This document shows, piece after piece, positions 22,457 to 31,499 of a DNA stretch of 54,557 bases. Under the pieces are notes generated by a model that had not been told where the DNA came from, did not search any database, and saw only the letters and a program-made list of their open reading frames with translations. A program made the translations under genes and the position numbers. How positions within the stretch are numbered: the stretch's first letter is position 1; each line of letters begins with the position of its first letter. Location of the stretch: positions 1 through 54,557 of the forward strand of contig WQXI01000013.1 of NCBI GenBank assembly GCA_009784935.1, read 5' to 3'. This stretch comes from Treponema sp. GTDB lineage: Bacteria; Spirochaetota; Spirochaetia; Treponematales; Breznakiellaceae.

Positions 22457-23734
22457 TTATTCCACCCGTTGAATAAGCGCGCCCAGAGAGGAGAGTCTTT
22501 CCGGCAGGTGCTCGTAACCGCGTTCGATCTGGTAGACATTACGGATTATGCTCTTTCCTTCGGCGCACATGGTGGCGATAAGCATTGCCATCCCGGCGCG
22601 CACGTCAGGGCTTATCAGTTCTGAGCCATGAAGTTTAGCGGGACCGGAAATAACTGCGCGGTGCGGATCGCATAATACAATGCGCGCGCCCATGCCGATT
22701 AATTTATCGACAAAGAACATACGCGATTCGTACATTTTTTCGTGTATCAGTACGGTTCCTTTTATCTGTGTAGCGACTACAATTACAATGCTTAAAAGAT
22801 CGGGCGGAAACCCGGGCCATGGAGCGTCGTCTATTTTTGGAATCATTCCGCCGAGGTCGTGGTTAACTTCCATACTTTGATTTTTTGGTACATGGATAAT
22901 GTTTCCTTCGTGCGCCCAGACAATGCCGAGTTTTCCAAAGGCGATTTTTGCAGGGCGCATATCAGCAGGACGCGCTCCTTCGATATGAAGGTCTCCGCCT
23001 GTAACGGCTGCAAGACCGATAAAAGAACCTACTTCCATAAAATCAGGGCCGATTTCGAAATCACAGCCGGAAAGTTTTTCTACTCCGGTAATTGTAAGTA
23101 TGTTAGAGCCGATTCCTTCTATCTGCGCGCCCATCTGTACAAGCATATTGCATAGATCCTGAACGTGAGGTTCTGACGCGGCATTTGTTAAAATTGTTTT
23201 TCCTTTTGCAAGGACAGCTGCCATAACGGCGTTTTCTGTAGCGGTAACCGACGCTTCGTCAAGAAAAATATCCGCTCCAATTAGAGTCTTTGCTGTAAAT
23301 GTAAAATTATCGCTTACCTTCACCTTAGAGCCTAATTCTGTAAGCGCCAAAAAGTGCGTGTCCAGCCTTCTTCTTCCGATAACATCGCCTCCGGGCGGAG
23401 GGAGAATGACTTTTCCTGTCCGAGCTAAAAGAGGTCCTGCAAAAAGAATCGAAGCTCTTATTTTTTTTGCTTCTTCTCCTGGAATCTCAGAAGATTTTAT
23501 ATCTGTTAATGAAAGTTTTCTGACATTGGACCCCAGAGTTTCTACTTTGCCTCCGAGAGCTGTAAATACATCAAGCATAACCCGAACGTCTTCGATATCG
23601 GGAATATTCCGCAGAATAACAGGCTCATCTGTTAAAAGAGCCGCAGCAATGCAGGGCAGAGCGGCATTTTTATTTCCGCTTACCTTGATTGATCCGTTTA
23701 ATGGAACGCCGCCGTTTATCAAGTATTCACTCAT
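22457..23734 (-). CDS. murA: UDP-N-acetylglucosamine 1-carboxyvinyltransferase
   Basis: First committed enzyme of peptidoglycan synthesis, adding enolpyruvate to UDP-GlcNAc. The 425-residue protein has the usual start [24 protein letters not shown] and the double-domain EPSP-synthase fold. The catalytic loop reads [18 protein letters not shown]: Asp stands where Escherichia coli MurA has Cys115. This change is known from mycobacteria, chlamydiae and Borrelia and removes fosfomycin sensitivity. ATG at 23734 is chosen by homology; 12 further in-frame codons upstream are not part of the family. No strong ribosome-binding site is visible. Confidence 0.95.
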   Translation of the reverse strand: MSEYLINGGVPLNGSIKVSGNKNAALPCIAAALLTDEPVILRNIPDIEDVRVMLDVFTALGGKVETLGSNVRKLSLTDIKSSEIPGEEAKKIRASILFAGPLLARTGKVILPPPGGDVIGRRRLDTHFLALTELGSKVKVSDNFTFTAKTLIGADIFLDEASVTATENAVMAAVLAKGKTILTNAASEPHVQDLCNMLVQMGAQIEGIGSNILTITGVEKLSGCDFEIGPDFMEVGSFIGLAAVTGGDLHIEGARPADMRPAKIAFGKLGIVWAHEGNIIHVPKNQSMEVNHDLGGMIPKIDDAPWPGFPPDLLSIVIVVATQIKGTVLIHEKMYESRMFFVDKLIGMGARIVLCDPHRAVISGPAKLHGSELISPDVRAGMAMLIATMCAEGKSIIRNVYQIERGYEHLPERLSSLGALIQRVE

Positions 23735-23821
23735 ATATAAAATGTAGCTCAAAAACAGCGGCACTGTCAATTACAGGAGTGAGATCTTGAATTTTCTTAC
23801 CATATATGCTATAAACACAAG

Positions 23822-24847
23822 ATGAAGAAAATTAGTTTAATTTTATGTATTGGAGTTTTAATAATTTTGAGTACTACAGAAACATTGGATGCCCAAAATC
23901 TGGGCGATGGGATCTTTGCGCGGATTACAACAAATCGCGGTGAAATTATTGTGCGTCTGGAATACCAGCGCGCGCCGCTTACAGTTTGTAACTTTATTGC
24001 TCTTGCAGAAGGCAGAATGGATAATCTCAGGGGTAGACGGTTTTATGACGGGCTTTCCTTTCACAGGGTTATTTCCAGAGCAAACGGAGATAATCATGAT
24101 TTTATGATTCAGGGCGGCTGTCCGCAGGGGAATGGCAGGGGCGGACCCGGTTATAGTTTTCCCGATGAAATCGACTCCGCTTTAAAACATGACAGACCCG
24201 GCGTTTTAAGCATGGCAAATGCGGGTCCCGGAACCAACGGCAGTCAGTTTTTTATTACTGTCGCTCCAACTCCGCATTTAGACGGAAGACATACGGTTTT
24301 TGGTTTTGTTGTTCAGGGTCAAAATATTGTAAATACGACAAGACAGGGCGATCAGATTAGGCAGATTACTATAATACGAAACGGAACAGAAGCAAACGCG
24401 TTTAGGGCGGATCAGGAAAACTTTGACAGATTGCTTGCGCAAAGAGAAGGCGCGGGCGCAAACAGCCGTCAGGCGGATCTTGCAAGGATTAATTCTGAAT
24501 ATCCAAACACAGAGCGGACAACTTCTGGGATTAGATATATTATTCAACAGCAGGGAAGCGGAAATAAACCAACACGCGGCAGAACTGTAAGCGTTCATTA
24601 TACAGGCAGGCTGCTTAACGGCACTGTTTTTGATGATTCTAGATTAAGAGGCAGTCCGATTGAATTTCAGGCTGGAACAGGAAGAGTAATTGCGGGATGG
24701 GACGAAATGGTTATGGATATGAGAGTAGGCGAAAAGCGGCTTGTTATTATTCCGCCGGAGCTCGCATACGGTAATCAGGCAGTAGGCGAAGTAATTCCTG
24801 CCAATAGTTTTTTAATTTTTGAGATGGAACTTGTCAGTGTAAGGTAA
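23822..24847 (+). CDS. Exported dual peptidyl-prolyl isomerase, cyclophilin-FKBP fusion
   Basis: A 341-residue protein with a signal peptide (to about residue 24), a cyclophilin domain (about 28-180, with FHRVI, DFMIQGGCPQGNGRGGPGY and GSQFFITVAPTPHLDG) and a C-terminal FKBP domain (about 235-341, with VSVHYTGRLLNGTVFDDS and VIAGWDEMVMDM, IPPELAYG). Both active-site regions look intact. The cyclophilin-first order is the CFBP type described in spirochaetes. It should speed proline isomerisation of envelope proteins outside the cytoplasm. It is directly followed by the PilZ-like gene seven bases on, probably in one transcript. Confidence 0.92.
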   Translation: MKKISLILCIGVLIILSTTETLDAQNLGDGIFARITTNRGEIIVRLEYQRAPLTVCNFIALAEGRMDNLRGRRFYDGLSFHRVISRANGDNHDFMIQGGCPQGNGRGGPGYSFPDEIDSALKHDRPGVLSMANAGPGTNGSQFFITVAPTPHLDGRHTVFGFVVQGQNIVNTTRQGDQIRQITIIRNGTEANAFRADQENFDRLLAQREGAGANSRQADLARINSEYPNTERTTSGIRYIIQQQGSGNKPTRGRTVSVHYTGRLLNGTVFDDSRLRGSPIEFQAGTGRVIAGWDEMVMDMRVGEKRLVIIPPELAYGNQAVGEVIPANSFLIFEMELVSVR

Positions 24848-24853
24848 TTGAAA

Positions 24854-25651
24854 ATGAGTGACGAAGAAATCACAGACGTAACCGCAGAAGTAAAAGGAAT
24901 GGAAGAAATTACCGGTAAAAAGGTATTTTTTCTTTATCCTACGGCGTCTGTGCAGAATCAAGTTATAACAGAATTAACGCAGCACGAGATAGAAGTGTAT
25001 ATCGCAAAAGATCATATGCGGCTTTTGCGTGTGTTAAAAAAGTATAACAGTTCCATTGTTTTTATTAATATTGATGAGAGCATTCAGGAAGCGGAATGGG
25101 AAAAGTATATTTTAACTATTCGTAATACTGCGCCGAATGTTAATGTTGGAATTTTTTCTTCCAGCTCCGATGAAGAATTAAAAGCAAAATATATCGAAAA
25201 ACTAAAAATCACATGCGGATTTATGACATTAAAGCTTGATATGAGCCGGGCTGGAAAAAAAATCATGGATATTCTAGGTGTTATGAATGTAAAAGGACGG
25301 CGTAAATATCTCAGAGCTTCTCTTGAGCGGGAATCAACAGCGACAATGAACATGCCGTTTAACGGAGACTTTATTAATTCTGCTATAAAAGATATAAGCG
25401 TTGTAGGTATTTCTGTTGTCTTTGAACATGATCCCGGGCTTAAAAAAAATGCGCTTTATAAAGATATGCAGATAAGGCTGCAATCTATGCTTATTAAAGT
25501 AGAAGCTGTCGTGTTTGGCTCGCGTGAAAATTTAGGCGAAAAGATTTATGTTTTGCTGTTTACCCAGCGAATCGACCCGGATGTCCGGGTCAAAATCCGC
25601 AAGTATATTCAAAGTAATCTTCAGAGCAAAATGGACAGCGAGATTAATTAA
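24854..25651 (+). CDS. PilZ-like domain protein
   Basis: A 265-residue cytoplasmic protein. The N-terminal half (about 20-130) resembles a receiver-like fold without clear phospho-acceptor. The C-terminal half (about 145-245) begins GRRKYLRASLE and continues IKDISVVGISVVFE, the RxxxR and (D/N)xSxxG pattern of c-di-GMP-binding PilZ domains. It probably links c-di-GMP level to a cell process such as motility. ATG at 24854 is preferred to TTG at 24848; AAGG lies nine bases upstream. The end overlaps the convergent PII-like gene by eight bases. Confidence 0.75.
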   Translation: MSDEEITDVTAEVKGMEEITGKKVFFLYPTASVQNQVITELTQHEIEVYIAKDHMRLLRVLKKYNSSIVFINIDESIQEAEWEKYILTIRNTAPNVNVGIFSSSSDEELKAKYIEKLKITCGFMTLKLDMSRAGKKIMDILGVMNVKGRRKYLRASLERESTATMNMPFNGDFINSAIKDISVVGISVVFEHDPGLKKNALYKDMQIRLQSMLIKVEAVVFGSRENLGEKIYVLLFTQRIDPDVRVKIRKYIQSNLQSKMDSEIN

Positions 25652-25919
25652 TCCCGAATAATTTTATACCTTCTCCGGGGAACTTTTTCTTTACTTCTGT
25701 AATTGCCTTTTGAATGCCTTTAGCTTCATCTTTTTCGCACCAAATAATTAAAGAAAAATTTTCTTCCGGCCAGACAGCGTCTCCCATGCGCGGACCGCAG
25801 GCTCCGACTCCCAATATATTGGGAATTTTTGTATAATATTTGCCAACTTCTTCTTTTGCAAGAGCTTCCAGTATGTTTTCTTCTACAGAACGGTTTGCGA
25901 TTATTTCTACACGAATCAT
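25644..25919 (-). CDS. PII-like small regulatory protein of the efflux operon
   Basis: A 91-residue protein with the beta-alpha-beta layout and size of PII/DUF3240-like proteins (strand VEIIANRS, then NILGVGACGPRMGDAVWPEENFSL at about 34-57, strand LIIWCEK). Its start codon overlaps the stop of the RND pump gene by four bases (ATGA), so the two are coupled. PII-like proteins are known next to metal and carboxylate transporters. A role in tuning the pump is inferred from position. No T-loop uridylylation site can be named. It overlaps the convergent PilZ-like gene by eight bases. Confidence 0.65.
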   Translation of the reverse strand: MIRVEIIANRSVEENILEALAKEEVGKYYTKIPNILGVGACGPRMGDAVWPEENFSLIIWCEKDEAKGIQKAITEVKKKFPGEGIKLFGIN

Positions 25920-28900
25920 GATAACCCCTCTCTTGTTTTTGCGCGGCCTTCGCCGGCGGCAATTCTATCGCGCTTTTCCTGAGCTTTTGCGGCTCGCTTG
26001 TCAGAATGTTTATTAAAGATAGCATAAACTGTCGGCATTAGGAATAATGTCATCAGCGTACCGAATGAAAGTCCGCCAAGAACAGTTTTGCCGATTGGAG
26101 CTACAAGTTCTGTACCTTCGCCAGGGAAGAATGCCATTGGCACAAGTCCGAGAACAGTTGTTACTGTTGTCATTAAGATTGGGCGAAGACGACTGCGTGC
26201 GGCTTCTATAATTGCGTCATTTAACGCATATCCTCGTTTGCGAAGAAGATTTGTATAATCGACAAGAATGATACCGTTGTTGGTTATAATACCGATTAGT
26301 ACAAGAAGTCCTACCGCGGTAAGAACATTAAAGATAGTATTAGTAATAAGATATATCGCAACAATTCCTACTATAGAAAGCGGAATTGTAAAGATAATGA
26401 TAAACGGAGATTTAAATGATTCAAATAGACTTGCCATTATTCCGAATACAAGGAAAATTGCAACAACACAGATGAGTACGAATCTTCCGAATATTTTAAC
26501 CATTTGAGTATTTGCGCCGCCGTATTCGATTGTTACATCATCTTCTATGGGGATTTCTGATCGTATTAGATCTTCAACCATAGTTTGCAGATGGTTTGTT
26601 CGCACACCGGGTCTTGCTCTTGCTGTTACGTGAATAACACGGCTTTGGTTTTCCCTGTTAATTGTCATAGGTCCGACGCCTTCCTGATACTGGACAAAGC
26701 TGGAAAGCGGAACCCTTCCTGCTATCGCGCTGCTGATAAAAATATGATCAAGTGCAGGAAGTGTGTTTCGATCAGCTTCTGCAAGGATCAGAATAACATC
26801 ATAATCCTTGCCGCCTGATTTATATCGTGTTGCTGTGACACCGTCAACTGCGGCTCTGATTTCGTTTCCTACTGTAAAAGTATTAAGTCCAAGCGCATAC
26901 ATTTTTTCTCTGTCCAGTACAATTTCGTACTGAGGCAGGCCGTCTTTTAAGTCAACCTGGGGCTCTGTAACATAATCATCAAGTCTTTCTTTAAGGAGAG
27001 CAGCTATTCTTTCACCTATTGCTTTTCCTTTTACAAGATCATCTGTTCTTAAAATGATATCGACATTGCTTCCGCCCATCATTCCGCCCATCATTCCGCC
27101 GCCGAAAGAGAACATTACACCAGGAAACTGATCAAGGAAGGGTTCTAGAATACTTTGAATTTCATTTGCGCTTTCTTTTCTTTTTGAAAATTCCGGAAGG
27201 CTTATTCTTAGAGAGCCGGAGTTACTTGTACTTGCACCAAGAGACATTAACCCGCCGCCTCCGGCGCGTAAAACAATTCTTTCATAGCCGATTATTTCTC
27301 TTTCGACTATAAGCTGGAGTTGTTTTAAGACAGCTTCGGTTTCCTGAAGAGGAGTTCCCAAAGGAAGGGTTGCAGTTATATTTACATTGTCATTTTCTTG
27401 CTGCGGCATAAATTCCCAGCCGATAAACCAAATAGACACAATACTTACTACAAACATCCCTGCGAGAACAAGAATGACTTTAAGTTTATGATTTAAAATC
27501 TTTTTTACTGTTTCTTTGTATTTTTCGTCCAGCCAGATAAAAAACTTTTCAATTTTTGAATCATATTCTGCAATTTTACCGGTTAGAGGAACTTGTTTTC
27601 GCGTAACAATCGGAAGATAATGGCTGCAAAGAACAGGAACAAGGAAGATCGCTGTAAAAAGCGATATACCAAGCGAAATTACAACTGTAAAGGCGAGACC
27701 TGAGAACATTTCTCCAGCCATTTCCAAGAGACCCTGAAACATAACCATTGGAGCAAATACACAGATTGTAGTAAGAGTAGAAGCTGTTATTGCAATTATC
27801 ATTTCTGATGTTCCAAGAATAGAAGCTGTTTTTAATTTTGCGCCTTTTTCGCGGTAATGGTAAATGTTTTCTAAAATTACGATTGAATTATCAATTAACA
27901 TTCCTATTCCGAGAATAAGTCCTGCCATTGTCATAAGATTAAGCGTTAACCCTGCAAAATACATAAACAGCATTGTTATAATTACCGAAACAGGAATGCT
28001 TATACCGATAATAAGCGTTGGTTTTAACGCGCGTAAAAATACAAACAGCGTTAAGATAGCAAGGAACGCGCCCATAAATGCAGTTGATGTAACCTGATTA
28101 AGAGAGTTTTCTACAATATCAGTGCTGTTAAAAAGTTCTGATATTACTATATCCGGCGGAAGCCCTCCTCTGATACGATCCAGCCTTGCTCTAAGTTCTT
28201 TTGCTGTCTGCACTGAGTTTTTTCCGCTCTGTTTTTGAACAGATAATGTGACCGCAGGCTGTCCGTTTACATAAACAACGCTTGATTCATCACGGTAGCC
28301 TTCGTATACGCTTGCAAGGTCTCTGAGAAAAATTTGACGAGGCATTTGCATTTGGTTTCCGACGACACCGCCGCCTCTATGAGCTACGACTGTATTCTCG
28401 ATATCTTCCAGTGATGAAAACTCGCCCATTGTTGTCAAAATATAAGACATACCGCCTTCTGTTATTGTTCCTGCGGCAGTTTGAATATTCTGCGCGGCAA
28501 TCATCTGCTGTATCTGCGTTATCGTAAGATTATATGCTTCAAGGCGGCTTTGAGGGATTTCTACGCGGATTATCTTTTCTCTGCCGCCGTTGACAGAAGC
28601 GGTAGAAATACCCGGCGTTTGTTCTATTCGCGGAACAATTGTGTCTTCCGCTATTTCGCGCAGTTCTTCTGATGTGCGTCTGTCAGAAGTTACCATTAAT
28701 GTCATGATTGGAATCATAGAAGGATCAGCTTTAAAGATAATAGGCGTTTGCGCGTTTGCAGGCATGTAGTTTCTGACACGTTCAAGCGAATCACGAATAG
28801 AGTTTGAAGCTTCGGAAATATCCGTGCCGTAGGTAAACTCCATAATAATTAAACTTAATCCTTTACTGGACATAGAAGTAACATTTTCCATGCCCGAAAC

Positions 28901-29119
28901 GCTTGATAAAACAGCCTCCAGCATTCTTGTTACAGAGCGCTCGACTTCTTCTGGACCTGCTCCTGTGTATGAGGTAACTACTGCTAAAATGGGAAAATTA
29001 ATTTCCGGATATAAGTCGATAGGCAAATTTAACATTGCAAATAAACCAAGACCAATTAGCAGGAGGAATATAATTAATATTGTTGTCGGGCGGGAAACAA
29101 CCCCTTTTACTAAATTCAT
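25916..29119 (-). CDS. RND efflux pump, HAE1/AcrB-like permease
   Basis: A 1067-residue inner-membrane transporter with 12 membrane helices in two halves and two large periplasmic domains. Helix 4 reads LGIGMLIDNSIVILENIYHY, which carries only one Asp where AcrB has the pair D407-D408. Helix 10 has IITNNGIILVDYTN, with Asn where AcrB has Lys940. This variant is common among spirochaete and Bacteroidetes pumps. It expels drugs, lipids or other substrates using the proton gradient. It overlaps the adaptor gene by four bases upstream and the PII-like gene by four downstream. The substrate is unknown. Confidence 0.93.
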   Translation of the reverse strand: MNLVKGVVSRPTTILIIFLLLIGLGLFAMLNLPIDLYPEINFPILAVVTSYTGAGPEEVERSVTRMLEAVLSSVSGMENVTSMSSKGLSLIIMEFTYGTDISEASNSIRDSLERVRNYMPANAQTPIIFKADPSMIPIMTLMVTSDRRTSEELREIAEDTIVPRIEQTPGISTASVNGGREKIIRVEIPQSRLEAYNLTITQIQQMIAAQNIQTAAGTITEGGMSYILTTMGEFSSLEDIENTVVAHRGGGVVGNQMQMPRQIFLRDLASVYEGYRDESSVVYVNGQPAVTLSVQKQSGKNSVQTAKELRARLDRIRGGLPPDIVISELFNSTDIVENSLNQVTSTAFMGAFLAILTLFVFLRALKPTLIIGISIPVSVIITMLFMYFAGLTLNLMTMAGLILGIGMLIDNSIVILENIYHYREKGAKLKTASILGTSEMIIAITASTLTTICVFAPMVMFQGLLEMAGEMFSGLAFTVVISLGISLFTAIFLVPVLCSHYLPIVTRKQVPLTGKIAEYDSKIEKFFIWLDEKYKETVKKILNHKLKVILVLAGMFVVSIVSIWFIGWEFMPQQENDNVNITATLPLGTPLQETEAVLKQLQLIVEREIIGYERIVLRAGGGGLMSLGASTSNSGSLRISLPEFSKRKESANEIQSILEPFLDQFPGVMFSFGGGMMGGMMGGSNVDIILRTDDLVKGKAIGERIAALLKERLDDYVTEPQVDLKDGLPQYEIVLDREKMYALGLNTFTVGNEIRAAVDGVTATRYKSGGKDYDVILILAEADRNTLPALDHIFISSAIAGRVPLSSFVQYQEGVGPMTINRENQSRVIHVTARARPGVRTNHLQTMVEDLIRSEIPIEDDVTIEYGGANTQMVKIFGRFVLICVVAIFLVFGIMASLFESFKSPFIIIFTIPLSIVGIVAIYLITNTIFNVLTAVGLLVLIGIITNNGIILVDYTNLLRKRGYALNDAIIEAARSRLRPILMTTVTTVLGLVPMAFFPGEGTELVAPIGKTVLGGLSFGTLMTLFLMPTVYAIFNKHSDKRAAKAQEKRDRIAAGEGRAKTREGLS

Positions 29120-30081
29120 AATTGTTCCCTTAACGGAGAAATACGCTCAATAATATTTACTCTTGAGCCGTCATCCAATAAAGTGTGCCCCCTCACTACG
29201 ATTTCTTCATTAGGTGCAAGTCCGTTTAATATTTCCATCACGCCGTCAATTAGAATGCCCGGCGTAACAATTCTTTTTACTGCTATTGTGTGCTCCTGGT
29301 TTTCCGGATCTTTTTCGATAACATAAACATACTGTTCCCCAAATCTGTTTGTTACAGCGCTTGCAGGGATTTTTACTATGTTATCTTTTCGTTCTGTAAC
29401 AACGCGCACCTTTGCAAACATTCCAGGTTTTAATCTGGAATCTGGATCGCTAACATTAACTCTTACTTCCATTGTTCTGGATGCGAGATCTACAGTCGGA
29501 GCTACTTCGCTTACTGTTCCGTAAAAAACTTCTCCGGGATATGCGTCAGTAGTAATTTCGCATGAAAGATTCAACGCCATCCTTGATATAAAACGTTCTG
29601 CTACATTAAGACGTATCTCAAGTCCGCCGCCGCCTGCTATTCTTGCAAGGGGAACAGCCTGAGAAACCATCATCCCAACCTGCGCCGGAATCATTGTGAT
29701 AGTTCCGCTGATCGGAGCAGTAGCTATGCTGTGTCTGAATGTCATACCGGGGCGTGACGGGTCAATAGCAGCTATTCTGTCTCCTCTATTAACCCTGCGT
29801 CCGACAGTTACATAAATTTCCGCTATTCTTCCCGCGGCTTCGGGCAGGACATCTACAGTAGAACCTGCGATAATGTCGCCTGAGAATGTAATATAGTCTT
29901 GAATCTGTCCTTGAACTACCAGAGTTGTATTGACAGCAAATACAGGTCCTTCATGTTCCGGTTTATTCCTGCTTTTATTGATGTTAGTAACTGTCACTAT
30001 TACAATTACGGCGGCAATAAGCACGCAAACAGAAATAAATATTAATTTTGCTTTTTTATTTTTTAAGATTTTGCTTATCAT
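29116..30081 (-). CDS. Periplasmic adaptor (MFP), short BesA-like form
   Basis: The 321-residue adaptor connects the RND pump to TolC. An N-terminal membrane helix (about 10-30) anchors it. The lipoyl halves (GRIAEIYVTVGRRVNRGDRIAAID and ATAPISGTITMI) are separated by only about a dozen residues, so the long alpha-helical hairpin of AcrA-type adaptors is absent. Beta-barrel and membrane-proximal regions follow (about 145-320). Borrelia burgdorferi BesA has the same reduced form. It overlaps both neighbouring genes by four bases. Confidence 0.88.
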   Translation of the reverse strand: MISKILKNKKAKLIFISVCVLIAAVIVIVTVTNINKSRNKPEHEGPVFAVNTTLVVQGQIQDYITFSGDIIAGSTVDVLPEAAGRIAEIYVTVGRRVNRGDRIAAIDPSRPGMTFRHSIATAPISGTITMIPAQVGMMVSQAVPLARIAGGGGLEIRLNVAERFISRMALNLSCEITTDAYPGEVFYGTVSEVAPTVDLASRTMEVRVNVSDPDSRLKPGMFAKVRVVTERKDNIVKIPASAVTNRFGEQYVYVIEKDPENQEHTIAVKRIVTPGILIDGVMEILNGLAPNEEIVVRGHTLLDDGSRVNIIERISPLREQL

Positions 30082-31499
30082 TCTACACTCCTTGTTGCTG
30101 CGGAATTTCCGCTTAAAGTTCCAAACGGAACGCCGATGGAATATTCAAGGTCAATTAGACCATTAAGATAATTAAACTGCTGTTCGAGAAGCTGAACCCT
30201 CGCCTGATGGAGAGATTGTTCAGCGTTCTGAACCTGAAAGTAATCCTGCAAGCCGGCTCTGTAAGCCTGTTCTGTAAGACGGTATGCCTGTTCGGCAAGG
30301 CTTACAGTCTGCGCCTGCGCTTGAGCGTTAAGCCGTGTTCTTTCCAGTGAAAGAACCGTATTGTAAACTTCTATCTGTGTGCCGTTAATCAATTGAGCAA
30401 GACCCATATTTGCTGTTGCTAATTGATCATTTAAGTTTTTTAAAGCTGTGTTCTCTGATGTAAAAGGGATAAGTCCGTTTAAACGAAAACCTAATGTGAT
30501 TCTGAACATTCCCTGACCTTCGCGCCATCTGCTAAAATCAAACCAAGGATCAGCCCATGGATCGCCGCTAAAAGAAGGTGCAGTGTTCCATGAGAGAGAG
30601 AGAGTAGGAGTATACAGCCGGAATGTCGTAGATGTCTTTATGCTGTTTAGCATTAAAATATCCTGTCTTAATTCCCGGATTTCCGGTCTGTTAGCTGAAG
30701 CCATCGATATGATCTCTGATAGATCCAGCGCAGCATAATTACTAGCGCTTTGCACTGGAGTTAGTTCAAATTGTGTGTCAAACGGCAATCCCAAAAACAT
30801 TGCAAACTGCGCCATAGAAACTTTTAATCCGTTTTCTACCTGATCAATAACGGGACGCATATTTTCTCTTGCTACCCGCGCTTGCAGTAATATTAATTCC
30901 GGCGCAAGACCTGCATTATAATTTGCCTGCGCCATTTGTACTTGACGTTCTACGTTTGCAAACGTTCCGCGTAATAGCGCGATATTTTCCTGAAGCAGCA
31001 GCATATTGTGGTATGCTTTGCGGACATCGCGTTCCAGCTGAATTTTTGCTTTTTCAAAGCTGATTAAGCCTTTTTCGTAATCGAGCCTTAGCCTGTTCAT
31101 TTCTTCGATCATTGCAATATTAAAATTAAGCGATACCGAAAGTGAAGCGGACAAATACCATAATTGACTGCTTCCCATTGTCATTGTCTGTCCCATAAAA
31201 GTAAATGACTGCATTTGTGACTCGTTAAACCTAAGCAGAGCGCCGCCGACATCGACAGTCGGAATAAACTGGTTCCATGACAGATCCGAGGCTCGTCTTC
31301 TTACTGCCAAATTAATGCGCGAAGATTCGAGACTAAGATTGTTTCTTATAGCAAGTTCTACAGCCTCATCCTGAGTTAATTTTACTGCAGGTGCAGCCGC
31401 GGTTTCCTGAGCGTAAATGTTTGCGCATAATACAAGGATTACTGCAAAGAACAACAAAGATCGAATGTACATTAGCTCAATATAGCGTTTCTTTTTCAT
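30078..31499 (-). CDS. TolC-like outer-membrane efflux protein
   Basis: A 473-residue protein with a signal peptide (cut after about residue 30, ANIYAQ) and two repeats of the outer-membrane efflux domain (about 38-240 and 245-455). The motif LTQDEAVELAIRNN opens the first, and long heptad-rich helices follow. It forms the outer-membrane channel of the tripartite pump. The order TolC-adaptor-RND is read from one promoter, with four-base overlaps at each junction. Confidence 0.92.
   Translation of the reverse strand: MKKKRYIELMYIRSLLFFAVILVLCANIYAQETAAAPAVKLTQDEAVELAIRNNLSLESSRINLAVRRRASDLSWNQFIPTVDVGGALLRFNESQMQSFTFMGQTMTMGSSQLWYLSASLSVSLNFNIAMIEEMNRLRLDYEKGLISFEKAKIQLERDVRKAYHNMLLLQENIALLRGTFANVERQVQMAQANYNAGLAPELILLQARVARENMRPVIDQVENGLKVSMAQFAMFLGLPFDTQFELTPVQSASNYAALDLSEIISMASANRPEIRELRQDILMLNSIKTSTTFRLYTPTLSLSWNTAPSFSGDPWADPWFDFSRWREGQGMFRITLGFRLNGLIPFTSENTALKNLNDQLATANMGLAQLINGTQIEVYNTVLSLERTRLNAQAQAQTVSLAEQAYRLTEQAYRAGLQDYFQVQNAEQSLHQARVQLLEQQFNYLNGLIDLEYSIGVPFGTLSGNSAATRSVE

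Noticed and set aside
22325-22624. 99-residue Lys/Ser-rich ORF over the tandem repeat
   Set aside because: Its composition is set by the 23-bp repeat and the rest is antisense to murA.
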